A stretch of 34,928 bases of DNA from Sulfurovum sp. Its GTDB lineage: Bacteria; Campylobacterota; Campylobacteria; Campylobacterales; Sulfurovaceae. Within the stretch, counting starts at the first letter, position 1. The number at the start of each line of letters is the position of its first letter. The stretch covers positions 1 to 34,928 of the forward strand of contig JAUZSE010000019.1 in NCBI GenBank assembly GCA_030949725.1, written 5' to 3'. This document shows, piece by piece, positions 1-10,849 of this stretch. The notes under the pieces were generated by a model, which saw only the letters and a program-made list of their open reading frames with translations, had not been told where the DNA came from and did not search any database. The position numbers and the translations under genes are program-made.

Positions 1-11
1 AAGGAGTTGTT

Positions 12-1227
12 ATGTCAAAAAAACCCTTATCATCGGTGCTGGTGGTGTTGGAAATGTTGTTGCTTTTAAGTGTGCTATGAATATAGATACCTTTGGAGAG
101 ATTACCCTAGCAAGCCGAACACTGAGTAAATGTGATAACATAGCCAAAAATGTGAAAGATAAGACGGGGGTACAACTCACAACTGCCAAAGTAGATGCAG
201 ACTCTATACCTGAACTTATAGACCTCATACAAAGTACTTGTGCTGATATAGTCATCAATGTAGCCCTTCCCTACCAAGATCTTACCATTATGGATGCCTG
301 TACACACACAGGTGTTGATTACCTTGATACAGCTAATTATGAACATCCTGACACAGCGAAATTTGAGTACAAAGAACAATGGGAGAGAGATGATGCGTTT
401 AAAGATGCCAACATCATAGCACTCCTCGGCTCTGGTTTTGATCCAGGAGTTACCAATATCTTTTGTGCCTATGCCCAAAAACATTACTTTGATGAGATTC
501 ATACCATAGACATACTAGACTGTAATGCAGGAGATCACGGCTACCCTTTTGCTACCAATTTTAACCCTGAGATAAACCTCCGTGAAGTATCGGCAAAAGG
601 TAAATACTGGGAACAAGGTAAATGGATAGAAACAGACCCGATGGAGATCAAACAAGTATGGGACTACCCTGAAATAGATCATAAAGATAGCTACTTACTT
701 TACCATGAAGAAATGGAATCTTTAGTCAAGCACATCAAAGGACTTAAAAGAATTAGATTTTTTATGACTTTTGGAGAGTCTTACCTCACACATATGAAGT
801 GTTTAGAGAATGTAGGTATGCTTGGTATTAAAGCAGTCGAACACAAGGGTATGAAGATCGCTCCTTTGGAGTTCTTGGCTACTCTACTTCCTGACCCTGC
901 TAGTCTTGGTATAGAACCAAAGGAAAGACCAACATCGGTATCTTTGCCAAAGGTATCAAAAATGGAGAAGAAAAAACCGTTTATATCTATCAAGTCTCTG
1001 ACCATGAAAAATGTTATGCAGAAGTACTCAGTCAAGGGGTGAGCTACACCACTGGCGTACCTGCTATGATCGGTGCGAAGCTTATACTAGAGGGTAAATG
1101 GCAAGGTGAAGGTGTCTTCAATATGGAAGAATTTGATCCTGATCCCTTTATGGATGAATTGATGGTGCAAGGTTTACCTTGGAAAGTGATGGAACTTGAG
1201 GCAGATGAAACAAGGGTGGTAAACTAA
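12..1227 (+). CDS. Carboxynorspermidine dehydrogenase (saccharopine dehydrogenase family), two frame breaks
   Basis: Predicted NADPH-dependent enzyme that condenses a diamine with aspartate semialdehyde to give carboxy(nor)spermidine, the first step of the alternative spermidine route; the partner decarboxylase NspC is not in this window. An AAGGAG ribosome site (1-6) precedes ATG 12. Adding one A to the A7 run at 17-23 joins the N-terminal dinucleotide fold (IIGAGGVGNVVA) to the long frame opening at 77. Adding one A near 915 joins that frame to the C-terminal part (IGIFAKGIKNGEEKTVYIYQ, then GVSYTTGVPAMIG). The repaired protein is 405 residues, the usual family length. Family assignment rests on the dinucleotide fold, the DYLDTANYE motif and the YTTGVPAMIGAKL tail. 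The two breaks look like indel errors. Saccharopine dehydrogenase proper is less likely in this lineage. Confidence 0.85.
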
Positions 1228-1230
1228 GCT

Positions 1231-1974
1231 ATGGATTTTTACTTAAAAAATTTGTCACTATGTTTGTGATGCCTCTTCCTTTAGGCATTGCATTCATACT
1301 ACTAGGACTGTTCTTTCTCTATAGAAACAAATTAACACAAGCCAAACTAACCCTTACCTTTAGTGTTGTGTGGTTATTTGTTTTCTCATATTCACCCATT
1401 GCTAACACGCTCTTACATAGTATAGAATCCAAGTAACCCTACCTTACATACCGCACCCCAAGGTATACAATATATCTATGTATTGGGTGGTGGACATCAT
1501 ACGGATGAAAGCTTACCTATCACGTCACAAGTAGTAGCCACATCTGTGGTTAGACTCAATGAAGGTATACGTCTCTATCTTCAATTAGACAGAAAAGCAA
1601 AGATTATTGTTTCTGGATACCATGGATTACATGACCCCACAGAACATGCAGTGATGCAAAAAAGATTAGCCATATCATTAGGTGTACATGCTAAAGATAT
1701 AATCTTGCACTTAGGGACAAGAGATACGCAAGAAGAAGCAAAGGCAGGGAAAAAGCTACTAGGAGATAAACCATTTATATTGGTAACCTCAGCGTCACAT
1801 ATGACAAGAGCATTAAAGTTCTTCACCCATGAAGGACTACACCCCATACCAGCACCTACAAACCATTTGGGAAGCATACATAACTTAAGCTATACTAACT
1901 TCTTTTCTTCATCTTCACTTAGGAAATCTCGTATAGCTTTTCATGAGCTTATAGGCTTAGTATGGCAAAAATAA
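1231..1974 (+). CDS. elyC: ElyC-like envelope biogenesis factor (YdcF/DUF218 family), two frame breaks
   Basis: Inner-membrane protein of the ElyC/SanA/YdcF family; ElyC supports peptidoglycan assembly and undecaprenyl carrier metabolism in E. coli. ATG 1231 lies 3 nt after the preceding stop. Restoring one A to the A6 run at 1245-1250 and removing one A near 1435 gives a 247-residue protein. It has two N-terminal membrane helices (about residues 8-30 and 36-55), then the DUF218 domain: IYVLGGGHH, VVRLNEGIRL, IIVSGYHG, TRDTQEEA, FILVTSASHMTRALKFF and PIPAPTNH. These blocks resemble E. coli ElyC, including the LGGG and VTSASH segments. The 5' quarter sits outside any long uninterrupted frame, so a caller that does not correct indels would report only 1483-1974. 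It probably shares a transcript with the upstream dehydrogenase. Confidence 0.8.
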
Positions 1975-1984
1975 AAGGGATTTA

Positions 1985-2139
1985 ATGCACATACCTTCTT
2001 CCTCATTTCAAGGTTTCCCCAAAAAGGCTTAGACTTTCTAAGTCAAATAGTCATAAACAATTCTAAAGAGTGGATAGATGAGACATTCCACTCAGAAGCC
2101 ATCATAGGCTGTGTTGAAGAGATAGGAACAGAAAATTAA
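1985..2139 (+). pseudogene. DUF2461-family remnant
   Basis: A short reading of about 51 codons begins at ATG 1985 with MHIPSSSFQGFPKK and, after adding one base around 2021-2028, continues GLDFLSQIVINNSKEW before ending at TAA 2137. The pattern F-x-G-F-P-K-x-x-x-x-F-L-x-x-x-x-x-N-N-x-x-E-W is the N-terminal signature of DUF2461 proteins, which are normally over 200 residues. Nothing of the rest of that domain follows, because aas begins at 2176. I call it a truncated remnant. The frame break may be a sequence error, but the loss of the domain cannot be explained by a single indel. Confidence 0.5.
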
Positions 2140-2175
2140 TTCTAAAATATTAAAAAATAGCACAAAGGCAAAACA

Positions 2176-5100
2176 ATGAAATCACTTTTTAAAATAGCTG
2201 GATTTACACCCTTATATACTCATCATATTACTCAATGCTATGACAGACTTAGGGCATAAGATCATCTTGCAAAATACTATTTTTAAAGCCTATGAAGGTT
2301 CAGAACTTATCATTCTCACTGCCATAGTTAATGCCTTAATTCTCTTGCCATTCATCTTTCTTTTTTCTCCCGCAGGATTCATAGCAGACAAATATCCTAA
2401 AACGAAAGTCATTGAGTATGCTTCATTGGCAGCGGTAGGTATCACTACACTTATCCTACTCTCCTACACTATGGGTTGGTTTTGGGTAGCATTTCTTTTA
2501 ACTTTTATTTTGGCTGCACAATCTGCCATCTATTCTCCAGCAAAGTATGGACTCATCAAAGAGATGACAGGAAATGATAAACTGGCTGAAGCCAATGCTT
2601 TGGTACAAGCTGTGACCATTGCTTCCATACTTTTGGGGCGGTGATCTATTCTATATTTTTGAGGTTTTACTTCAAGATGCCAGTATAGTTCCCTCGCAGA
2701 TACTTCAAACTATCGCTCCTGTGGGCTATCTTCTTATAGGTGCAAGTACAGTGGAGTATCTACTCGCTAGAAAACTTGTTCGTAATTTTAAAGCCGTGAA
2801 GATAGATGAAAGTATGACCTTTGAACCTAAAGAGTATAAAAATCTTTCTTATCTAAAAGAGAACATAGCTGTATTAAAAGAAAACCAAACCATTTGGCTA
2901 AGTATCATCGGTCTATCTGTACTTTGGGGTGTTTCACAAGTTGTTTTAGCTATATTTGGCGAACATCTTAAAAGTACACTAGGCATCACCAATACCATTA
3001 TCGCTCAAGGGATATTGGCACTCGCAGGCGTGGGGATGATACTAGGATCTATCGTTGCAGGACGTGTCAGCAAAAACTACATTGAGACTGGGACTATACC
3101 TCTTGGTGCGTTAGGTGTCACACTGTCACTCTACATGATACCTTCGCTAAACTCTTTATGGACACTGGGTACTGCACTACTTTCTTTTGGTTTTTTGCAG
3201 GACTTTTCATTGTGCCACTCAATGCACTGATACAGTTTGCATCTCCACAAAAGATATTGGGAAAGATCTTGGCAGGAAATAACTTTATACAAAATGTCAG
3301 TATGTTTTTATTTCTCATCTTAACCGCTGTATTTGGATACTTTCAGTTCTCGGCTACAGGGTTGTTTTACATTATCTCTACCATTGCTTTCATAGGGATG
3401 GTGTATACATTTATAAAACTGCCACAGTCTCTTATCCGTTATGTGCTTCGTATGATTATAGGGTTCAAATACTCTTTACATGTCGATGGTCTTAAAAATA
3501 TAAAAGCCGATAAAGGCATACTCCTACTAGGAAACCATGTCTCTTTTTTAGACTGGGCAATGTTACAAATGGCATACCCTACACAGATACGTTTTGTTAT
3601 GGAAAGAACTTACTATGAAAAATGGTATGCCAAACCATTTTTTGACTTTTTTGGAGTCATTCCCATTTCAAGTAGAGGAAGTAAAAGTGCGTTAATAAAA
3701 GTCACTGAAGCACTAAATCGTGGAGAGACTGTAGCTCTTTTCCCTGAAGGGCATCTTTCACGTAATGGTCACTTAGGTACCTTTCAACGAGGGTTTGAAA
3801 TAGCAGCAAAAGAAGCCAAAAACGCAGTAATTATTCCTTTTTACATTAGAGGACTATGGGAAGATAACTTCTCTTATGCATCAAAAAAGATGAAAAGAAA
3901 CAAAAGTAAAGAGATTTCTGTAAGTTTTGCAGCATCTATAGACATCCTTTCATCTGCTTCAGAAGTAAAAAAATCAGTCTTTGACCTCTCTGTGCAAAGT
4001 TGGAAACACTATGCTGAGACTTTGCCAGTGTTTACAAAAAGCATGGATACATTCTGCAAAATATGTAGGCTCAAACCTTTGTATGGCAGATTCTACAGGA
4101 GTAGAAGTAAGTGGACATAAGTTTATCACGGCTACGTTGATGATTGCATCTACACTTAAACCAAAGCTTCAAGGCAGCCAAAACATAGGCTTACTCTTGC
4201 CTACCTCTGTAGGTGGTTCTATGGGAAATATGGCAGTGCTTACACTGGGAAAAACTATCGTAAATCTCAACTACTCAGCAGGAGAAGAGAGCCTACTTCA
4301 TGCACTTAAAATTGCAAATGTTACAAAGGTAATAGCCTCTAAACTCTTTGTCACTAAACTCAAAGCAAAAGGTTTTGACATGACCAATGTACTTGAAAAT
4401 GTTGAAGTCACTTACCTTGAAGATGTAAAAGAGGCACTAAGTAAAGTAAAGGGACTCTTTATGTTTATAGTTGGTTAAAGTATTATCAGCATCCTATCTA
4501 CTTAGTACGCTCTTTATAAAAGATTCCCATCTTGATGACACTGCTGCTATCCTCTTTTCATCGGGTTCTGAGGGTACGCCAAAAGGTATAGAGTTGAGTC
4601 ACAAAAACATGATGGGAAACATCAAGCAAACTACCACACTGCTTAACCCCACAGACAACGATGTGATGTTGGGAACGCTTCCTATCTTTCATTCTTTTGG
4701 ATTAACGGTTACTACCCTACTCCCACTCATTGAAGGCATACCAGTGGCTTCACATCCAGACCCTACTGATGGCTTTGGCATAGGGAAAATGGCTGCGCAA
4801 TATGAAGCGACTATCTTACTTGCTACCTCAACATTTCTTAGACTTTACACAAAAAACAGAAAGCTCTCTGCTTTGATGTTGAAAGATATTCGTATGGTAG
4901 TTGCAGGTGCAGAAAAAGTATCTACAGAGGTACGAGATGCCTTCAAAAAGAAATTTGGACTTGACATCTATGAAGGCTATGGTGCAACAGAAACCACACC
5001 AGTAGCTTCAGGAAATATGCCTGATGTGCTGATGCTTGACTCCTGGAAACCACAAGTGGGTCAAAAGGTAGGTACCGTAGGTTTACCTCTTCCTGGTTCC

Positions 5101-5632
5101 GCATTTCGCATCGTAGATCCTGAGAGTTTTGAAACACTGCAAACAGGTGAAGAAGGCATGATACTCATAGGTGGAACACAGATTATGAAAGGATACATAG
5201 GCGACCCTGAAAAAAACTGCTTCTGTCATAAAAGAGATAGATGGCATCCGTTGGTACATCACAGGAGACAAAGGACGCTTAGATGAAGATGGCTTCCTTA
5301 CTATAGTAGACCGTTACAGTCGTTTTGCCAAAGTAGCAGGGGAGATGGTGAGTCTTGGACTTGTTGAGGGTGAAATAGCCAAAGTACTCGGAGAAGATGA
5401 GCAAATATCAGTTGTGGCACTACCCGATATTAAAAAGGGTGAAAAACTTGTACTTTTACTTGAAGGTGAGATGGAGATAGACGATTTAAAAGAACAGATA
5501 AAGACCTTGGGAATGAATCCGTTGTTTGTGCCTAGTGAGTACTACAAAGTAGAAGAATTACCTAAGCTTGGTACGGGGAAGGCTGATTTTAAAGGGGCTA
5601 AAATATTAGCTCTTTCACTATCTAAGGGGTAA
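2176..5632 (+). CDS. aas: Three-domain Aas: LplT-type transporter + PlsC acyltransferase + acyl-ACP synthetase, about seven frame breaks
   Basis: Repaired, this is one polypeptide of about 1151 residues that would import lysophospholipid, activate a fatty acid on ACP and re-acylate it at the inner membrane. Domains in order: an MFS lysophospholipid transporter (about residues 1-400, beginning MKSLFKIAGFTP); a PlsC acyltransferase with the H-x4-D motif NHVSFLD and FPEGHLSRNG (about 3470-4000); and an AMP-binding acyl-ACP synthetase with LFSSGSEGTPKG, GYGATETTP and ITGDKGRLDEDGF (about 4090-5632). Frame breaks: extra C at 2209-2211, missing G at 2635-2638, missing T at 2656-2660, missing T at 3191-3196, extra A at 4036-4040, extra G near 4470, extra A at 5210-5216. 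Their sum restores a reading divisible by three. E. coli splits this into LplT and a two-domain Aas. True decay is possible, but no substitution-type stop is seen. Confidence 0.85.
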
Positions 5633-5635
5633 AAA

Positions 5636-8162
5636 ATGAACACATCAATATTTTGGATAATCATACTAGGATTTTGGGTCTTTATCTTACAAAGTAAAAT
5701 CAAACGTCTTGAAAAGATAGTTGATGGGCTAAATATATCTAAAAAGCAATTGTACTTTTACCTGTAAAAGTTCAGAGTATTCCAAAACAAATAGTAGAGG
5801 AACTAGCGAATGTACATAATAAACTTGATAAGCAAGAACCAGTGTATCAAACACTCACACCCAAAAAACCATCTAAAATTATAGCATTTATAAAAGGGTA
5901 TTTCACAGGCGGTAATCTCCTTGTCCGTATAGGCAGTGTTATTCTCTTTTTTGGTTTGGTATTCTTAGTGACCTATGCAGCTGAACATACGGTGATCAGT
6001 ATAGAGGTACGGTTATGGTTTATCGCTTTTGTATCTTTGATATTGGTCGTTATGGGATGGCGGCTTCGAGACAGAGAAGGTGCCTATGGACAAATACTAC
6101 AAGGTTTGGGTATCGCTATTTTGTATTTACTCATCTATGCAGCATCTAAATTTTATGCTTTACTTTCACCAGATCTAGCCTTTTTTCTCATGCTCGGCGT
6201 GGTAATTGTTGGTTCTATGTTAGCAGTGATCGAAGATGCTTTACCTTTAGCATTATTTGCTACAGCTGGAGGCTTTATTGTTCCTATTCTCACTTCAACA
6301 GGCGATGGATCACATCTTATGTTATTTTCTTATTTTGCTTTATTAAATCTTGGGGTATTTACTGTAGCATGGTATCGTTCTTGGCGTATACTAAATATTG
6401 TTGGGTTTGTTTTTACTTTTATTATCGCTAGTTCATGGGGTACCTTACGATATAGTCCAGAACTTTTTAGCACTACAGAACCATTTTTAATCCTTTATTT
6501 CTTAATGTATCTCAGTATCTCTATTCTCTTCACCCAAAAGCACCCCTTTCAACCTAAAAACTTTGTAGATGGCACACTAGTGTTTGGTCTGCCTGTGGTT
6601 GCTTTTCCTTTACAATTGCATTTGGTTAAAGATATAACTTATGGAGATGCCATAAGTGCTGTAGCCTTAGGTTTACTCTATCTAGGGCTATGGTTTTGGC
6701 TTAAAAACAAAGAGAAAACAAGACTATTAGCACACTCTTTCTTGGCACTGTCTGTAGTCTTTTTTACTATTGCGATACCATATATCTTTGATGCAGATGT
6801 GAGTGCCGCACTCTGGTCACTTGAAGGTACAGCAGCTATTTGGTTAGCATTAAAACAGGAGCGTATGTTTACACGTTATTTGGGCGTATTTCTTCTAAGT
6901 GTTTCTATTTTGATCTATCCTAATTCTGTTAGTTATCACGGTATAAGCATAGCAGAATACTTTGGGTATCTCATCATTATTGTAGCTTCCTTACTAGCCT
7001 CTTATTTGTTAGATGTCCATAAAGAAAATTTGCCTGGTTTTGATCGTTTTTTTAGCAAGTTCTTTTTGGGTATTGGCATCTTTCTTTGGTTTACAGGTAC
7101 AGTAGCGATACTCTCTTCTTGGTATCACTTTTATGATGGACAAGAGATACTTCTGACACTTGTGGTAGGAGCTTTTTTACTTTTTGTTGTGCTAAAATAT
7201 ACTACATGGAGACTCCTTTCAAATACACTACAAGGTACTTTACCTTTTGGGATTTTTATTTTTTTAATTGAAGCCAATGAAAGTTTGTTGAAAATACAGC
7301 CTTTCGCACACTTAGGGTTTATATTGTTTTCTCTACTTTTTGTCTTGCATTTTATAATGCTTTATAGCTATCAAAACAAATGGCGATTTGAGAAGCATTT
7401 ACATTTACTAGGACTATGGTTTATGGTGTTAGTAGCCAGTTTAGAGGTACATTACTATGCCTCTTCCTTAGCTAAAGATAAAACCTTCGCATTCATAGCA
7501 TTGGCTCTTGTCTCTTTACTAGTATCTATAGTATTACTAAGACATACACCATACAAAGGATGGCTAAAAGCTTATAAAAATATCTATCAATTAGTAGGAG
7601 TGGGCATTTTAGTTTTTGTATTGTTCTTTTGGGAATTAGGTGCTTTTATGCTTGCAACACAAGACCTAACATATATACCACTCTTTAATTTCTTAGATAT
7701 GATGCAGGTTTTAGTACTTTTGACCATGGGGTATTGGGTACAGCATCAAAAAAAGAAATTTGCATCAGATATTACACCAGTACTCTATGGCATAGTAGCC
7801 TTACTATGTATCACCTTACTTACTGTATTCTTCGCAAGATGGGTACACCATACACAAGATGTAGCGTATATGCTCCACACCTTATGGAAAAGTATCTATT
7901 TTCAAACAGGACTTTCCATCTTATGGAGTATGATTGCTATTGTTTTGATGTTTCTATCTAAATACTACAAAAACCGTACACTATGGTTAGCAGGTTTTGG
8001 ACTACTTATACTTGTCGTATTAAAACTTTTTTTTTATTGAACTTGCAAGTTCTGGAACTATAGAGAGAATAGTGTCATTTATGGTTGTTGGAACATTACT
8101 CTTACTTATAGGATACTTTGTTCCCATGCCACCGAGTAAAGAGAAAAAAAGATGTACTCTAA
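5636..8162 (+). CDS. DUF2339 polytopic membrane protein, frame breaks at both ends
   Basis: Large inner-membrane protein of unknown function. ATG 5636 follows the aas stop by 3 nt. An N-terminal membrane helix (IFWIIILGFWVFIL) and a short coiled segment (KIKRLEKIVDGL) are joined to the main frame by adding one A to the A5 run 5741-5745. The body has about 20 or more hydrophobic helices and begins FTGGNLLVRIGSVILFFG, the region I associate with DUF2339. An extra T in the T9 run 8027-8035 hides the last helix (IVSFMVVGTLLLLIGYF). Past that, the literal frame runs to 8212. A further extra A in the A7 run 8144-8150 would stop it at 8162 after EKKDVL, a more natural end overlapping the next gene by 11 nt. 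I list 8162, but the exact end is uncertain. Confidence 0.75.
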
Positions 8163-8538
8163 AAGAATCATTGTATTTGATGGCATCTGTGGCTTTTGTA
8201 ACCAGTCTGTAGATTTCCTCATAAAGCTTGATAAGCAAAAGATATTTCAATACACATCCATACAGGGTGAATTTATAAAAACTTTAGACATCGAACCAGA
8301 CATTGACAGTATCATCTTTTATGAAGATGGTATCCTCTACTACAAATCAACAGCCATCCTAAAAATCCTTCATTCTCTAGGGGGTATATGGGTTATAAGT
8401 AAGATTTTTTATCTTATTCCTAGGTTTATCAGAGACTTTATTTATGATATGATCGCCAAATACCGTTATAAAATCTTTGGGAAGAGAGAACATTGTCGTA
8501 TGCCTAATCTTGGGGAAGAGAACTTGTTTGTAGATTAG
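8152..8538 (+). CDS. DCC-family (DUF393) thiol-disulfide oxidoreductase-like protein
   Basis: A 128-residue protein of the DCC/YuxK family. The N-terminal motif DGICGFCN (residues 10-17) has the family's D-x-x-C-x-x-C arrangement, and R-E-H-C-R near residue 115 fits its usual C-terminal cysteine. The middle (IDSIIFYEDGILYYKSTAIL) matches the strand and helix following the redox motif. Family members are proposed thioredoxin-like oxidoreductases; no substrate is known. The start overlaps the 3' end of the DUF2339 gene, suggesting translational coupling. It converges tail to tail on the minus-strand yigZ gene with one base between stops. Confidence 0.8.
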   Translation: MYSKRIIVFDGICGFCNQSVDFLIKLDKQKIFQYTSIQGEFIKTLDIEPDIDSIIFYEDGILYYKSTAILKILHSLGGIWVISKIFYLIPRFIRDFIYDMIAKYRYKIFGKREHCRMPNLGEENLFVD

Positions 8539-8539
8539 G

Positions 8540-9091
8540 CTACATATTTTTAAACGCTTCAATCTTCTCTTCACTTCCTACTAGTTTCCAAACCACTTTA
8601 TCTACGCCAAAATCACGTTCAAATTGTGTTAGGTTTAATTGTTTGAGCTGATAGAGTGTTTTATCTACTTCATTGTACTCACAAGAAAACATATAAGTAG
8701 TCTGTTTTTCATAAGGGATGAGTGTAGCTTCTTGTAGTACATTTTTTACAGCCAATGCATAAGCTCTTGCCATGCCACCTGTTCCAAGCTTTATACCACC
8801 AAAATAGCGTACGATGAATACTGCACAGTTTATAAGTTCTTTACCTCTTAAAACATTGAGTGCAGGAACTCCAGCACAACCTTTAGGCTCTCCATCATCA
8901 GAAGAGTTTTCCACTATCTGTTCAAATTCATTGAGCGTACGTAACGCATACACCACATGATTGGCTTTGGGATGTTCAGCTTTAAGTTTAGATTGTAAAC
9001 CTTTATACTCAGATATGGGTACAAAATATGCGATAAACTTAGATCGCTTCACTTCTGTCGTATAACTACTTGATGATTCTAAAGTTAACAC
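8540..9091 (-). CDS. YigZ/IMPACT family protein
   Basis: A 183-residue member of the YigZ/IMPACT (UPF0029) family. Signature blocks are KRSKFIAYFVPI near the N-terminus, SSDDGEPKGCAGVP (about residues 63-76) and VRYFGGIKLGTGGMARAY (about 94-111), followed by a DUF1949-like ferredoxin fold at the C-terminus. Eukaryotic IMPACT regulates translation; the bacterial role is unsettled. The start is GTG at 9091, sharing one base with the TAG stop of hemH (TAGTG), so the two genes are probably coupled. It is intact in a region where many neighbours are frame-broken. Confidence 0.85.
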   Translation of the reverse strand: MLTLESSSSYTTEVKRSKFIAYFVPISEYKGLQSKLKAEHPKANHVVYALRTLNEFEQIVENSSDDGEPKGCAGVPALNVLRGKELINCAVFIVRYFGGIKLGTGGMARAYALAVKNVLQEATLIPYEKQTTYMFSCEYNEVDKTLYQLKQLNLTQFERDFGVDKVVWKLVGSEEKIEAFKNM

Positions 9092-10027
9092 TAAACTGCA
9101 TTTACCTTTGAGACGATAAGATCCACAAATTTGTCACTGTCATTCATACATGAGGCTACGACATAGTCTTCATATTTTATCTTGTCAGCGATCTCTCTGT
9201 GTTCTATATCTAGCTCAAATACAGTCTCTGAATTATCTACAGTAAATGCCAAAGGGAAAATAACTACTTTTCTATGTCTAGGTGTACGCAAAACATCCAC
9301 AAGGTTTGGATCCAACCAAGCAGAACTTCCGACTTTGGACTGATACACAAGTTTTATGTTGTGAAACTTGATACCCCTTTCCCTAAGATATATCTTAACC
9401 GCCGAAGCATTACCCTCTATCTGATTTTGGTAGGGATCACCCTCTTTTATGATGCTCAAAGGCAAACCATGTGCAGCAGAGAAGTAAATCATAGTCTTTG
9501 GTCTCTTTACCTTCCATCGCTTCCATAATCTTTTCACAAGAAGCTTCTATATATTCATAATCATCATAATAAGGTTCGATGACTTTGATTTTAGGACTAT
9601 AATCAAGTGCAGCACATCTATCTTCCACGTCTTCTACAGAAGAGTGTGTAGTCGTAGTAGAATACTGTGGGTACATAGGAAACAAGATAAGTTCTTCTAC
9701 TTCATTTTTCTTACACTCTTCGAGTGCTAGGTCTGAAAAAGGAGGCACATAACGCATAACAGGATAAATAGGCATATCAAGTTTAAGTATGAGCTTTGCT
9801 ATAAGCTCTTTGGTAAGTCCAAGCAGTGGTGACTTCCCACCCAAAAGAGCATAATTCTTTTTAACATCTTCAAGACGTTTACCAATAATAATAGCTGAAA
9901 CCAATTTACGTGAATAACGATCCATAACCAAAATATTTTTATCTGCAAACATATTTTCTAAAAAAAGTTCCACCTCATTTACACTATTTGGCCCACCCAT
10001 GTTTAGAAGAAAAAGTGCCTTATTCAT
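9091..10027 (-). CDS. hemH: Ferrochelatase, one frame break
   Basis: Inserts ferrous iron into protoporphyrin IX (or coproporphyrin) in the last part of heme synthesis. The N-terminal half starts at ATG 10027 behind an AAGGAC ribosome site and reads ALFLLNMGGPNSVNEVELFL, typical of ferrochelatase. It also contains FPMYPQYSTTTT, the conserved block around the substrate pocket. The second half carries FSAAHGLPLSII, matching the S-x-H-G-x-P catalytic block, and the G-D-P-Y-Q motif. One extra base around 9484-9500 separates the halves; removal yields 311 residues, normal for this phylum. Heme synthesis is expected to be needed, so a sequence error is the likelier cause. Confidence 0.9.
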
Positions 10028-10110
10028 TGTTGTCCTTTAAAGTCTTGTATCTTAGCATATAAAGTGTAATATTAGATTAATATATATAAATAAACACCTA
10101 AGGATATAGT
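10028..10110. promoter_or_regulatory. Divergent promoter region between hemH and kdsB
   Basis: This 83-base AT-rich gap lies between two head-to-head genes and must hold both promoters. The plus side has several TATA-like hexamers around 10080-10092 and an AAGGATA ribosome site just before kdsB. The minus side has a TAAGAT-like element and the AAGGAC site of hemH. I cannot choose a single -35/-10 pair with confidence. Confidence 0.4.
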
Positions 10111-10830
10111 ATGATTATCATTCCAGCACGTATAGGTTCAACAAGATTTCCAAACAAAGTTTTAGCAGACATTGGTGGTATGCCTATGGTGATACGCACC
10201 GCAAAAGCAGTTGAAGACATAGATGATGTAGCCATTGCTACGGATTCACAAGAAGTTATAGATATAGCACTAAAATATAATATTAAAGCGGTTATGACAA
10301 AAGCTGACCATCAAAGTGGTACAGATCGTATTTATGAAGCGGCACAAAAACTTGAACTAAATGAAGATGAGATTATCATCAACGTTCAAGGAGATGAGCC
10401 ATTTATAGAAACAGAAGTTGTACAAGCCATCTATAATCTTACAAAAAACAATAAAGACAATGCACACATCATGATGAATTCATGTTATAAGATAATTACC
10501 AATCCAGAAGCAGATGATCCTAATATCGTTAAAGTGGTGACAGACAAAGAAGATATAGCTTTATATTTTTCTAGAGCAAAAATACCTTATCCACGAGACC
10601 ATCACTTTGACAGCTACAAAGGTCATCTTGGTATTTATGGCTTTACAGTCAAGTCTCTACGCCAATTTTGTATGCTCACCTCTTCTCCACTTGAACATAT
10701 AGAAAAACTAGAGCAACTAAGAGCACTTTACCATGGCTATGATATTGCGATGATAGAAGTACAGACAGAGAGTTTTGGAATAGACACACCTGAAGATTTA
10801 GAAAAAGCTATTAAACATCATATTCTTTAA
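10111..10830 (+). CDS. kdsB: 3-deoxy-manno-octulosonate cytidylyltransferase (CMP-KDO synthetase)
   Basis: Activates KDO with CTP for lipid A-core synthesis in the cytoplasm, implying a lipopolysaccharide-bearing cell. The 239-residue protein begins with the nucleotidyltransferase signature IIIPARIGSTRFPNKVLADI. It has ATDSQEVI, HQSGTDRIYEA, the metal-binding segment NVQGDEPFI and the C-terminal ESFGIDTPEDLE expected of KdsB. Full length and intact. The AAGGATA ribosome site supports ATG 10111. The stop codon lies inside the stem of a strong terminator. Confidence 0.95.
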   Translation: MIIIPARIGSTRFPNKVLADIGGMPMVIRTAKAVEDIDDVAIATDSQEVIDIALKYNIKAVMTKADHQSGTDRIYEAAQKLELNEDEIIINVQGDEPFIETEVVQAIYNLTKNNKDNAHIMMNSCYKIITNPEADDPNIVKVVTDKEDIALYFSRAKIPYPRDHHFDSYKGHLGIYGFTVKSLRQFCMLTSSPLEHIEKLEQLRALYHGYDIAMIEVQTESFGIDTPEDLEKAIKHHIL

Positions 10831-10840
10831 TAGCTTTTTC
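10801..10840. terminator. Bidirectional rho-independent terminator between kdsB and the msh-like operon
   Basis: A perfect 15-bp inverted repeat: the 5' arm 10801-10815 (GAAAAAGCTATTAAA), a 10-base loop and the 3' arm 10826-10840. The arms end in A5 and T5 tracts, so it gives a hairpin plus U-run on either strand. It overlaps the last codons and TAA of kdsB and lies 10 bases past the end of the convergent operon, serving both. Confidence 0.85.
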
Positions 10841-10849
10841 TCTTAATCT

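Noticed and set aside
5200..5230. Programmed frameshifting at the A7 run in aas and at similar A or T runs elsewhere
   Set aside because: The breaks occur in many unrelated genes, in both directions (+1 and -1), at several run types, and without a recoding signal such as an internal ribosome site or hairpin. Sequence error is simpler.
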